The notes under the pieces are model-generated. The model was not told where the DNA came from. It saw nothing but the letters and a program-made list of their open reading frames with translations, and made no database searches. From NCBI GenBank assembly GCA_947846985.1, contig CANTUZ010000004.1, positions 81,077,659 to 81,141,658 on the forward strand: DNA of 64,000 nt, written 5' to 3'. This DNA is from Fratercula arctica. Its lineage: Eukaryota > Chordata > Aves > Charadriiformes > Alcidae. The number at the start of each line of letters is the position of its first letter. The stretch's first letter is position 1. The position numbers were made by a program, and so were the translations under genes. Positions 47,730 through 59,108 of this stretch are shown here, piece by piece.

Positions 47730-50488
47730 TACTTAATTATGCCAAAGTAGGAGTGCTATTGTCTTGCTATATCAATTCTTGCAAATTGGAAAATAACACC
47801 CAAATGTGTAAATTAATAGAAGTTGTGTTGTCTGCTTTCTTCCACAACAATAATTCTTTTTAAAAAGGCAGACTGGAAAGAGCTGTATCCCTGTCCCACA
47901 GCAATAACAAGTATGTCTTGACCACACCTAGCAAAAGTCTGTTAAAGTGGTTCTTTGGCAAATCTCCCTTATTCCCCATTGAGTCAATTACTTTTTGTTC
48001 TATTACTGGTGGAGAGGAATTTTTTTTTCTTTATCTCTACAAAACTTTTGTATATTGGAGTACTCTTACTCTCTGTCGTCTTTTGCCTCCAATTCATGTT
48101 TTCTGGACCATCATCTGACCATTCCCGTTATCCCTTCCCTTTTCCTTTTATTTTTCCCCAACTACTTCTGCTTTGTGGAAGGCCAAAATCAAAGAAAGCA
48201 GCTTCTGCATGTGGCCTGAAAATAACGACTCCTGGACTTGCTCTTCCTTCCTGGAAAAAGGAATTTTGTTGTCTCGGGCAGTCTGCCAGGAAAGACCAAG
48301 CTCCGGTCTATTGAAAACATCACCAAGGACAGAGAAAGCTCCATTGCTGAGAAACACAGAGGGAGAGGCTGCAGCTCGGAGAGGTGAGGTGGCCTCTTCA
48401 GCATCTTGGATCCATTTTCTCAAGAGTCTTAAATGGAACGAAGATGGCTTTGAATGTTCAGTTGGGCGCCAATGAAGACAGCTGAAAATGAGGATCCTGT
48501 GTACTACGATCTGTTTTGGTGAGTGCGAGACAGAGGAAAGAGGGAGGCTCGGGATTAGGCTGCCGTTGGGCCAGTGACTCTTCATTCTGTAGCCTTGTTG
48601 GGGTCCTTTTTTAGGGGAAACTGTAATGTATTTGTTATAAGTATTTACGATAAAGAAGTTGCAGAACAATAATGAATATCCCTGTGTACTCATGTTATAA
48701 CAATCTAGTATATTTTTTGTTTAAAAGAATTGCTCTTCAACTGCTTCTAGCCAGAAACATGGAATGATGATCAATGAGTTACTTTGCCAATCATTTAACA
48801 AACATTCTCAACCGAACCTTAAATGAATAAATGACTAGTGAAATGACTGGAGCAAATGTCATCAATCAATCTCATATACCCAATATGTAAGCTGTTTCAA
48901 TGGAGTAAAACATATGGTTGTAGTTTAAAAAGAAAATCCTTTGGAAAACTTCGTACAACGTTGCTTAAATCGAAGCTAATCTTTGACATAATCCAATATG
49001 AAGAGAGTGAGAGAGATTTGTTTCCTTCCGATGCGATTATGGAGTCTAGCTTTGAAAGAGTCTTTTCCAAATATTTAGTAAGTCGCAGTAAAGTACTTTG
49101 GTGGGGAAAAAAATAATGGGGAAAAAAAGAATTAAATAGTATGTGACGATTGCTAAGGTTAACAGAGTTAGAGTGATTGAAAAATTATCCTATCTCTGCA
49201 GTGTTGGGGTCACTAAAGATTTAAATGATCACTTAATGTTGGGAGTGGGTGTGCAGTGCACTGCCCATGAGACACACTGGAGAAGGCAAGAAAACCCACT
49301 GGAAGAGCACCATTGCAAGACCCACATTGGCTTTTGAGACAAAACCATGATTGTCTTTTTCCAGGCAGATCATCACGTGCTGCTCTCACGCCAAATTCCC
49401 TCACATTAAGCAAAAGCATCAGTGTGAGCCTTTCCTCAGTTGGGCAGCAGAAAATATTTTTCACGAGCATCTGAACTCACTTCTACTCTCAAACTTCATA
49501 GCTCAGTGGAAGGAAATAGTTTTAAACGTAGGTATTTCTTTTGTCTTTGTTTAGAAGTGGAAGGAGACCAAAATTAGAACTGAAATACATAAAAATGGAT
49601 ATGAAAACTGCAGTTGTGTGATGTATGATGTGCTCCGCAAATGACCGATATTTATATCCACTCTACTGAGAGTTATGCATCAAAGTTGACGCGGAAATTT
49701 CCTTTGCTATCAAAGGGAATGCCTTTCAGGATACAATCTCATGCTTTCTTTTTAGACTGCTATTCTTGCCTTTATCATAACATTTCTTGGGTATTTTCCC
49801 ATCTATATATATCCTATACTGATAATCTAAGCAGCAGACTGATTTACGTAGCTTAAATAAGACCCTCAGTTATAAGAACAGACTGTAATAATGAATATAT
49901 AATTGACGCACTTTGCTGAAAAGATTAAAGCAAAGGTGTTTTCACTAAAAATTCCTATGGGGTGCTCCTGCTCCAGGTTCCCCTCTTGCTGTTGACAATG
50001 CATAGAGCATTGAACCGCAAACGGCAAGTTATCGCCAGTTTTAGTTCCGCAAGGTTTAGTGCTGTAGCGAAACAAACAGCAAAGCTGCTTTGACTTAAAA
50101 GCTAAGGTCACCTCACCATAGCAGATCAGTGAAAGCTTAAACGACAAATAGGGTTGTTTCTAAATCTTAAACATTATTACAGGCCAAAGTTAGATAATTT
50201 CCCACTAAAAGTGATTTGGTTCCTAAGTCACTTGCAAATAAGATAGGCACATTCCTAGATCACTTGGCCATCATCTATCAAAATCAACCAACATCACTTT
50301 TAAATAATACCTAATTAATTTTTTTATCTGGGAGTAGAAAGAGTTCTGCTCTCCCTGTCTCCAAATAGTAAGGAAAAAAAGTAATAGTTTTATGTTAAAT
50401 AAATCAAATACTCATCATTAAAGTAAACAGATAATAAATCCTCTTAAATATAGCTCTTTTAAAATGTATAAATTTGAGAAACACACAC
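47730..50488. other. Non-coding stretch
   Basis: No gene is recognised. A 181-codon minus-strand frame at 48148-48693 has no known domain. Its upstream end overlaps sequence with an ATAAAG word and a TTGTTATAAGTATTTACG segment that vaguely resembles the end of an LTR. Neither reading is strong. Confidence 0.4.
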
Positions 50489-50489
50489 C

Positions 50490-50508
50490 AAAAAAAAAAA
50501 AAAAAAAA
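50490..50508. repeat. Poly-A tract (19 A)
   Basis: A run of A following ACACACACC. Confidence 0.85.
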
Positions 50509-52150
50509 GAAAGAGAAGATGTACTGGTACTTCTAAACTCATACAACTGTGAAAAGCAGTATAATTCATATGTTAATTTACAGGTTTTGTTCCTGTCTCA
50601 CATTATGCCAGAGACCCAAACTCTCAGTTGCTTGGGGTCTCAGATTGTAGCTTCTCACACAGAAATCGAATATATAGCTTACTTACAAAGAAGAATAACA
50701 CACAAGTCAGATGGCTTTAGTGGAATACAAATACTTGTGAATGTCCAAAATGCTTGAACTTCTTTGGTGAACTTTGGAAAGGTCGGGAAATCATGATTAA
50801 TGTCTAATCAGAGCCCTCGTAAAGGGGAAACCGAAACCCGCAGGCGATATTCCGAACCCTCTGGCGTTCCCCAGGTTGGGAATGCCATCGTAATTGTTGC
50901 TTGCCTAAGTGAAGAACCTTCTCAGGAGTGTTTGGGAACAGGGCTGTCTGCCACAGCTAATAACTCACTCGGTATCTACCCCTCCAGAACCGTAATGCTC
51001 CGGCCCCAACCGCGCGCCTGCTCTGTATGACAACGCGGCTGATGGATGGCAAGAGCCAGCCGAAATGGTAATGAGCCCTGGGATTCGGGGGGACACTACC
51101 CACCTTATGTGTTGGAAGAATTTATGAAGATAACATGACATACTAATATATTTTTACAGCCCAAACAAGATATTTTATGCCAGCTGTGGGATCCACACGC
51201 AGTTCATCAATATAACTTCCAAGACCTTTCCCCTTTTTCCTCTGTGCTTGTACACGGTGTTATTATCAAAGTAGGTAAGAGCAAGTCGCTAAATAGAAAA
51301 CTTGTGAACGTGAAGAGAAACTCCTTTTGCTTCTTTTTTTTTCATCTTTCTAGACCCATTTTGAACAGTAATGAAGAAGGTACAATGCCTTTCACGCACA
51401 AAATCTCTCCCTTGCAATTAGACACTGCTCTTTAACCCTAATTTCTCTCCTGGTGCACTGGTGGATGCAAAATAGTCTGCACAAATTTTAAAACATAGTG
51501 ATTAACATCATCAAACCTGATTTTTGCTATAAAACCGGTGCAGCTGACCGAGCTGGAAATGTTATTTGCCAAACTGTAACGCTGACACGAAGTTCTTGTC
51601 AGTCCTCTGTAACTGCAGCTGCTATGAAATACCAGCCGGCTCTCGGAGGGCTACGTGAAATTTAACATATTCCATTTACTTAATGCTGATCAATGAGCTT
51701 GTTTTCAAGTAGCTGACTTCCTGCTTTAATGGTTAAACAGAAGTAATAATTTAAAATGCAGAAAAACTCTTTGACCGCTAGGCAATGAAGTAATTCATAA
51801 GTAGCTTGACGTTTCTATAGACCATTTTGTCTAATTCACAAAAGGCAGAAGCTATCGCTGTGTGACTGTAAGGAATTCCAGATTTCAGAATAATCGTCCA
51901 GGCAACAGCAACACAAAAATCCACATCATACTTAAAATATGGGTTTATTCCAAAACCACGTGCACGCCAACTTTAAATCCTTCCTAGCTGCCTCTCCCCC
52001 AACCCCTGATCACGCCACACCTCCAAAACAGGCCCGAGGAAGTGGGTTACACTCCACGGGTTAGCGTTTCTTTTTGGTGTGTTTTGCAGGCTTCAGCTGT
52101 GGGGGGAGGTCTGCATGTTTAACTATTACACAATCAAATTAAAAGAAAGG
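50509..52150. other. Non-coding stretch with a CpG-containing patch
   Basis: No gene is recognised. Positions 50815-51080 have more CpGs than their surroundings and a 76-codon frame without known motifs. It does not match rRNA. Positions 51500-51900 are motif-rich but unassigned. Confidence 0.45.
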
Positions 52151-52159
52151 TGCTGAGCA

Positions 52160-52326
52160 TTAAAAAAAAAAAAATTGTATTCAAATTAATACATTAAATT
52201 TATTGAAATACTTCATTCCATTTTCCTTTCCCTTACCCTTCTATTCTATTCTCTTTTCTTTTCTTGTAGAAAAGGGGCATTAATGGAATGGAAAAAAAAT
52301 AAAAATAAAAAAAAAAAAAAAGAAAT
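52160..52326. repeat. Low-complexity region (A tracts and TTCTA/TTTTC repeats)
   Basis: An A run at 52160-52173, then TTCTATTCTATTCTC and TTTTCTTTTC repeats at 52240-52265, then A-rich sequence with AAAAATAAAA at 52292-52322. Confidence 0.8.
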
Positions 52327-52653
52327 TGTTATGTTTCTTCTCAGGTGGATGATGGCAAACACACAGGCTAGCTTTGTTTGAGTTAGATACCCAAGGTTTT
52401 AAACCAAGGAAATGAGTAACTCAACATGACCAGGAAAATGGATACTTTGATACATACCTAATTTTGTTTTATGGTGCTTTATAACGCATAATCAAATTCC
52501 ACAACAGTAAATGTGGATTAAGTCAATGGTGAAAACAGATTGTTAATGAAAATATAATAGGTTTATACTCATTTCCCAGGAGATTACTCCTTCACTGTAC
52601 AACAGCTTATAAATTTATAGTGATCTAAAGTGAAATTACATTTCTTGGAATTT
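52327..52653. other. AT-rich non-coding stretch
   Basis: Nothing is recognised; there is no poly-A signal arrangement or exon boundary that would explain the open frames beyond it. Confidence 0.45.
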
Positions 52654-53229
52654 TCAAAGCCAACGATGGTATTCAGCCCCAGATTTAAAGGAAACCATTA
52701 GTCTTGGTCTGTCATGTGCATCAAGGTTTAGAAGGCAGCGCACTGTTACATCCCTGAACCTCTGCCAAATATCCCGAAAGGAAAGCAGAAGAGCCGTATA
52801 TCTGGCCTGCAACTTGGCCAGCTCCAGCGTGGTGTCTGCGGCCCGGGCAGATATGGTAAAAGGCGCAGGCTGGATGCCTTCGCTGGTGCTGCAGAGGTGA
52901 GAATGTGATGGCAGAATTATGCCGAGGCCCCTACAAATTTCTTCTGGGAAGAATTTCAATCGTAACTGACCATGACCACGACCCCCATCCCACATCAAGG
53001 CTCCACCGGTGCTCAGGAGTGAGGCTACACATTTCTTAGTGTAGGGTTGGAGTCCAAATACAAATTGAAATTTGCTCTGTCTTCCTATGTATCCCGTATG
53101 CCTGAGCCATATTGTCAGCATCTGTTTAGATGAATCTAGTGAGTCAGGAATTTTCCAGTGAAGCCCTGTTTTACTAGAAAGACGACACTTTATCAAAACT
53201 GAAATCCTGTGGCACCCTGCCAGATTTTG
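52654..53229 (-). other. Unrecognised open reading frame, possible pseudogene
   Basis: The minus strand is open from 53229 to the TGA at 52654 (191 codons). The best in-frame start near the upstream end is a TTG at 53196-53194, so no strong ATG start is visible. The translation has ordinary protein-like composition, including LQARYTALLLSF and CLLNLDAHDRPRLMVSF, but I recognise no family, signal peptide or membrane segment. A second minus-strand frame is open at 53362-53174 and overlaps it by about 55 bp, so together they span about 700 bp with one frame change. There is no poly-A tail next to it, no splice evidence, and a frame of this size is not far beyond chance in 64 kb. It could be an old pseudogene, an orphan exon or noise. 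Confidence 0.25.
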
Positions 53230-53362
53230 TCAAAAAGCTTTCAGGTCCTCGATGGCTTTCAGTGAGAGCAAGAACCTGCAGCCCTGAATATCTAATCCAA
53301 GTCACCACTCCATCTAATATGTATTTGTATGAAAAGACACATCTACCATAAACTGGGCTATC

Positions 53363-53774
53363 TCAGTTCTTTTATTCTGTGGACAAGTCCTCCTTTTCAG
53401 TCTGGAAATTTTATTTAATTGAAGAAGAGTTTGGCTGTTTGTTTGTGCTCTCTGGACATCTGGCACTCTGGAAAAAAAGAAATAGCTCAGCTGGGCTGTT
53501 GACCATCTGCAAATTTTGAGCAAATGACCACTATGTGCAAGATCAACTTGCATGGCACAGGAACCCATGCTTCCCCTGGCGCTTTCCCATAGAAATGTGC
53601 AATGTCCAGTTCCCAGGGCAATGTCTAGTAGCCATACCCAAATGAGCTGGCTTTGCTATCTCTATATGTCACCCTACGAACTACATAACTCTGCCAGAGC
53701 AGAGGAACCCCTCTTGGATGGACTGGAAAACTCTTATGCATGCTGCTGGATGTGGAGCACAAATCTGAGACTAG
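53363..53774. other. Non-coding stretch
   Basis: No gene is recognised. An 84-codon minus-strand frame (53314-53568) lies here without known motifs. Confidence 0.45.
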
Positions 53775-54298
53775 CACAGACTGGTCTGGGTGGGAAAGGA
53801 CCTTAAAGGCCACCCAGTGCCACCCCCTGCCCTGGGCAGGGACACCTCCCACCAGCCCAGGTTGCTCCAAGCCCCGTCCAACCTGGCCTTGAACCCCTCC
53901 AGGGATGGGGCAGCCACAGCTTCTCTGGGCAACCTGGGCCAGGGGCTCACCCCCCTCACAGCAAACAATTTCTGCCTCAGATCTCATCTCAATCTCCCCT
54001 CTGTCAGTGTAAAACCCTTCCCCCTCATCCCACGGCTCCCCTCCCTGATCCAGAGTCCCTCCCCAGCTTTCCTGGAGCCCCTTGAGGGACTGGCAGGGGC
54101 TGGAAGGTCTCCCCGGAGCCTTCTCTTCTCCAGGCTGAACCCCCCCAGCTCTCTCAGCCTGTCCCCACAGCAGAGGGGCTCCAGCCCTCCCAGCATCTCC
54201 AGGACCTCCCCCGGCCCCGCTCCAACAGCTCCATGTCCTTCTGCTCTTGGTGGCCCCAGAGCTGGAGGCAGCACTGCAGGGGGGTCTCCCCAGCATGG
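53775..54298 (-). mobile_element. CR1 LINE, 5'-truncated 3' end (group II)
   Basis: A 520-bp minus-strand CR1 tail. From its 3' side at 53775: CTGGTCTGGGTGGGAAAGGA, CCTGCCCTGGGCAGGGACAC, GGCAGCCACAGCTTCTCTGG, then AGCCTTCTCTTCTCCAGGCT and TGGTGGCCCCAGAGCTGGAG near the truncated end. The ORF2 C-terminal residues AVRGVSPWPRLPREAV and FKARLDGAWSN are in frame on the minus strand. The long frames of more than 230 codons on either strand come from GC-rich CR1 sequence and are not host genes. Confidence 0.95.
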
Positions 54299-55054
54299 CT
54301 GTGTGGATATTTCCAGCCCACAAGCTCTGAGGAGCACTTTTCATGCAGTCTCATGGCAGCTGTCTGCTGTGACCATGGCCACAAGGCACAGTTGTGTGTT
54401 AGCCCAGCCATACCTACCCATATTCATACCTTACCTTGATCTTGGTCTGCTTTCAGCAATAAATACCTCTAAACCTCATGAGTTTCTCTGATGTGGCAAA
54501 TTTTTCAAGGAGGAGAATGTTTTCAGCTCATTCTAGGTAATTCCTTGGAGCAAGAACTGTCTCTGTCCATGATGTTCAGCGCTGCCGACAGCAGCAGTAC
54601 TCTATAAATTGGTAATAATAACACACATAATAAGAAAAAACTTGAGTCTTCTTTCTATAATAAACCACTTAGTAATTTAATATAAACACTTGTAAAAGCT
54701 TCTCATACCTCACAGATCTTGAAGTGGCTCCTACTGTAGGATGACTGAGCGAATGAAGATCATTCGTTACTGTTGATCCGTGTTTGGGTTTCTAGTGGTG
54801 TAAGATTATTGGGAAAAAGAGTCTCCCAGAAATGCGGGAGAGGCTCCCGGATTTGGAGCAGTCTCTTTCTATCTACTAATCCCTGCTGAATCTCAGACGC
54901 ATCCGGTTGAGCTCATGCAGGTGCATTACAGTAGTGTTTTACTGACGGATTTCCAAAGGGGCTGGAGCCATGAGGATGCGAGTAGCATTCCTGCATTTCC
55001 CTCTCCAAAAGACAAACTCCTTAGCGCATCAGCAAGGTTAAACAGAGGTGCGGA
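54299..55054. other. Non-coding stretch
   Basis: No gene or named repeat is recognised between two CR1 copies. Confidence 0.5.
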
Positions 55055-55244
55055 CAGAATCACAGAATCATAGAATTGCCCAGGTTGGAAGAGACCTTTC
55101 AGATCATTGAGTCCAACCATCAGCCCAGCACTGCCCAAACCCCCACTACCCCACGTCCCTCAGCACCACGTCTGCCCGGCTTCTAAATCCCTCCAGGGAT
55201 GGCGACTCCACCACTGCCCTGGGCAACCTGTTCCCCCAGTGTTT
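55055..55244 (-). mobile_element. CR1 LINE, short 3' end (group I)
   Basis: A minus-strand CR1 tail starting with three terminal repeat units (CAGAATCACAGAATCATAGA), then TTGCCCAGGTTGGAAGAGAC, CCCACGTCCCTCAGCACCAC and GGCGACTCCACCACTGCCCT. It is truncated near 55244. Confidence 0.95.
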
Positions 55245-57732
55245 AAATACAGAGTTTACTGTCAAAAGTAAATATACCTCTTGATTCCATGTATTAAAGA
55301 ACAGAAAATTAGCACTAAAATAGAGATACACACTTCCTGTAACAGAAGAATATTAAACACATCATTAATTACTACTTCTGACCCTAAGAAATCTACTGCA
55401 TTTCTTACCAATTACTTGGAAGACTATTTTGTAGATGAATGGAAAGCTTTATTTAGTTTCTGGGGACTATAATTTTATAATTGAATGTCATTGGCTGGAA
55501 AAGAAATACGTACATCTTTATAGCTAGGATCAACATCAGTTCTGAGCCCATAATAAGGTCCAAAACAGAGGGAAGAACAGATAGATATGATAAGAAATAA
55601 CTTCTGTACTCGCACAGAAATGGGTATGAAGATACTACTGTTCGATTACAGACAGAGCAGTGTTTGGGTTTTTGTGTGTACACATGAATGAAGGCACTTT
55701 AAGCCTTTGCTGCACTGGATGTAGCAAAAAAGAATAAAAATTAAGAGGATGCTAAAAGGCATTAAAAAAATTAAACAGATAGACAGAAAGGCTGAGTTAA
55801 AATCAGTTAATTGTATGAGGAGGCAGCAAATACCCTACCGTGATGAACAAGGTTTAGCAGTAGGGATTGGAATGGAGTACTGCCAAGAACGTCAAGGTTG
55901 ATTGACAACATTTATTAAATAACAGATGAAAACACAGCGCTCCAACGGACAGCGCAGAGGAACGACAAGGGGGTGGGTGATGTGGATTCAGAGCCAGGAT
56001 AGGCAGCCATGAAACACAGTGGAGCGATTCTCAGAGCGTCTCTTAGAGACAGCTCTGGAGAGAGACCCCCCAGAAACACCCAGATCACCACGCGGAATAT
56101 TTTCAAGAATATTCCAGTGGCAGACGTGAGCTGGTCGTGTGGTTGTATGAGAAACAGCAGGACCCTGACTTCAGTCAAACCCGCCTTTAGCCTGGAGGTG
56201 AAGGAGAGCTGTGGAAGTCTCCATTATCGCGCCGGTGGCACTGACGGTTTTGGAGTGTTTCTTTCACGCTGAAATGTCAAAATAATTTTTTTTAGCATTT
56301 GAGAGACCAGCGTTACTCTGTAAGAGCTTATGTGGCCGGCACTTGGTTGCTGTAGTCTGATAGCACATTTTTTTGTAGTACTTCATTGAAGGGGAGAGGG
56401 TTCTGCAGGGCAGTGTTGCCGCCAAGAGTGTCATAAAGCCAGGACTTTTTCTAAGGAAATAGTTAAGTAGGTATTGTCAATTTTCCACAGAATTAGCAAT
56501 TGTCCATTCAACGAATAAATAAAACTGGATTTTTAAGATTTTTCAAAACTATTAAGGTATCCCATTCATGCTTCTAGGCCTAGCTTTTTCAAAAAATAAT
56601 AACCAATAAAGTTGTATACAAATTCCGTTTTCAAATTTGAGAGGTAGAAATAAAGCAAATTTTTTGCAAAGCAATATTAGAGACAAATATGCTTCAGATG
56701 ATGCTTTTGAAAAAAAAAAAAAAGATGGATTTTAGTCATTGTCATCTCTCTTATCTCCTAGGCCAGGAGATTCATGTAGCTCCAACAGCTGTTCCTGACA
56801 TTTCCTGACTTTTCTTCCTGTTGTAGGATGAGAGTGATCTTTCAGGTAATTATATCTTTCTGTCCTATAGAAATCTTCTGGTCAAATTTACAAAAGACTG
56901 CTGCAGCCACAGGGACCTGGGGCTCCTTTCTGTACCTCTCATGAGCTCAATTGCCATAATTTTTTTTTTTTTTGTGGTATTATAATTGTGTGCTAGTATA
57001 ATATTAATATTATATCTCCTCATGGCAATAAATGACAAATTTTATTTGTATATAGCCACAATAAAGTAAAATGTAAAACACATACACAAGAAACTTTAAA
57101 GGAATTCTTAAAGCAAGGTGAAGCACCAGAAGATAGGAATCACCAGAATTCAACTGCCCTGTACAAATCTTTATTTTGCCTTTTTTTTCAGCTTGTGCAT
57201 TATTAAATAATCTTTAACTATATATAAAAAAAAAATAACATTTTCTTACAGTATCATCTCCCAGTCCTGGCCTCTCTACCTTTGCAGTCTGCTACCGGTT
57301 CTCCTTTTCATTACAGCGAATTTCTTCTTTTTTCTTTATCCTGCCTGGGTATGAATGGAAGGAAAAGGAGCGAGGCGGGCTCTGCTCCCAGTCCCCGTGC
57401 TCGGCATCGCATTGTCCCACAACAGCCAGAACTTGCAGTTCCAGGGAAACCTGCCAGCTCCGGCCTGGAGCTCGCCCAGCCCCAACCCAATACTCCGCAA
57501 ATTAGCTGCTAAACTCTAAGGGGGGGGGTCCCAGCAGAGACTGGTCCTTTGATGCTGTTGCTGGGGTGGAAGGTGTTCAATGTGTTTAGCTTGGCCAGGT
57601 TTAGGTGTATCACTAGAGATCCAGTAAAAAGCATTTTCTCAACAGCAGATGGAATATTTTTCCTTTCCAAATTTTAAGACTGTACGGGCTAGGTACAGGA
57701 GAGATTCTCAATAACCATTTTTCTTTCTTTTC
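55245..57732. other. AT-rich non-coding stretch
   Basis: No gene is recognised. Minor homopolymers lie at 56709-56723 (A) and 56961-56973 (T). Positions 57340-57540 are GC-richer with a 76-codon frame of no known type, ending in a nine-G run near 57520. Confidence 0.45.
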
Positions 57733-57821
57733 TTTTTTTTTTTTTTTTTTTTCTGATAGAGCAATTTCTCAGAAGAGAAATATTCCACTAGAGGTAAAAA
57801 AAAAAAAAAAAAAAAAAAAAA
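57733..57821. repeat. Poly-T/poly-A inverted repeat with nested hairpin
   Basis: Twenty T (57733-57752) and twenty-six A (57796-57821) face each other across 43 bp. Inside the spacer lies a perfect short hairpin, ATTTCTC-AGAA-GAGAAAT (57764-57781). The arms could pair as a 20-bp stem in single-stranded DNA or RNA. Confidence 0.9.
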
Positions 57822-58770
57822 GAACCAGCAACAAAGAAGAATTTCGCACAGTTAGTTTGGCAAATTCATATTGAAAAGAGCATATTCTGCGATTCTACAT
57901 TGAAAGTGGTGTGAAAATGGAGCTACGGACAGCGCAGCCTGTTCTGCTGACAATGTGCACAGAGTTAACTAGGTTTGCTACCTACTGAACTATAACTTTT
58001 GGAGAGTTTTTGTCGTTTAGTCTATCATGAAGAAAGTTTTAAGTTCCCTTTGGGATGGTGTATATATATGATCCCAGCTGATGTATTTTCAGTCTTGAGG
58101 AATGCATAGCCTTCTCTGGTAGCTAAAAATACCTTTATGTAACCAGTCGCTTAAGTTGCGACAGGATCATAAAACCCACAAAAGCAAATAAAATTTACCT
58201 TGAAACAGAAGACACCCACATTAACACTTTCTAGTCAGATGGATACAGCAGGCTGCCTCTGAATAAAGAGCAATTTTCTGCATCAAAAAATCAAAAGTAA
58301 AGAAACGTTCCACGTGCTGCGTGCGAAGAGCTGTGGAAGTGCCCACAACAGCATACAACTCGGAAACCTGTGGGTGAAGGAACGTTGTTCAGCACAAATG
58401 GAGAAGGCTGCAAATACGAGAATAAATCACTCTTTCAGAGTAACGAGGCCCAGTCCCCTCTCTGGGCTCCTTCCACCAGTATTTGGACTTGGATGTCTAC
58501 CATGGGCTCCAGGCTCAGGTCCCCTTGGGCTCCTGCCCAAACCCCTCGCTCTTCACAGAGCAGCCAGGCTGGCAGACCAGCTCCCCTCCGCGTTCCTGCC
58601 CCACGGAGGGGCCCAGACCAGCACCACCCACAGGCTGAGGGACCTGCTTCCAGCTGCCACCTCTCTGAAGGGAGGTAGAAACCAACTGAACTTCCTCCAA
58701 CTAACTCTCATTAGGGTTAACCAGGTCCTCCGGCTCCTCTGAATTCTTTCTTAAAAAGTACGGAGTTATA
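57822..58770. other. Non-coding stretch
   Basis: No gene is recognised. The 142-codon plus-strand frame at 58314-58742 crosses a GC-richer part (58440-58680) and has no known domain. It may be an unassigned old repeat. Confidence 0.4.
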
Positions 58771-59108
58771 GGACCATAGAATCATAGAATCCTTATGCTT
58801 GGAAGGGACCTTCAAGATCATCGAATCAAACTATTAACCCAGCACTGCCCAAACCCCCACTACCCCACATCCCTCAGCACCACGTCTGCCCGGCTTCTAA
58901 ATCCCTCCAGGGATGGCGACTCCACCACTGCCCTGGGCAGTCTCTTCCAATGCTTGACAGCCCTTTCCGGGAAGAAATTGTTCCCAATATCCATCCTAAA
59001 CCTCCCCTGGTGCAACTTGAGGCCGTTTCCTCTTGTCCCATTGCCTGTTCCTTGGGAGAAGAGCCCGACCCCTCTTGGCTACCCCCTCCTTTCAGGGAGT
59101 TGTAGAAA
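58771..59108 (-). mobile_element. CR1 LINE, 5'-truncated 3' end (group I)
   Basis: A minus-strand CR1 tail: CCATAGAATCATAGAATCC at the terminus, CCCACATCCCTCAGCACCAC, TTCCGGGAAGAAATTGTTCC, GTGCAACTTGAGGCCGTTTC and CTCCTTTCAGGGAGTTGTAG at the truncated end. It is very similar to the plus-strand copy at 3571-4013. Confidence 0.95.

Noticed and set aside
48148..48693. 181-codon minus-strand frame
   Set aside because: No known domain, serine/leucine/phenylalanine-rich composition, and a length that chance can produce about once in a window this size.
48560..48715. Possible LTR 3' end (ATAAAG followed by TGTACTCATGTTATAACA)
   Set aside because: No matching start, no second LTR and no target duplication could be found.
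50810..51080. rRNA-like GC-richer patch
   Set aside because: No recognisable 18S, 28S or 5S core sequence; only a superficial resemblance.
53625..54491. Open frames of more than 230 codons on both strands
   Set aside because: They coincide with the GC-rich CR1 copy at 53775-54298. One minus-strand frame contains the CR1 ORF2 C-terminus and the others are its shadows.
58314..58742. 142-codon plus-strand frame
   Set aside because: Proline/leucine/alanine-rich translation of a GC-richer patch, with competing frames and no domain.
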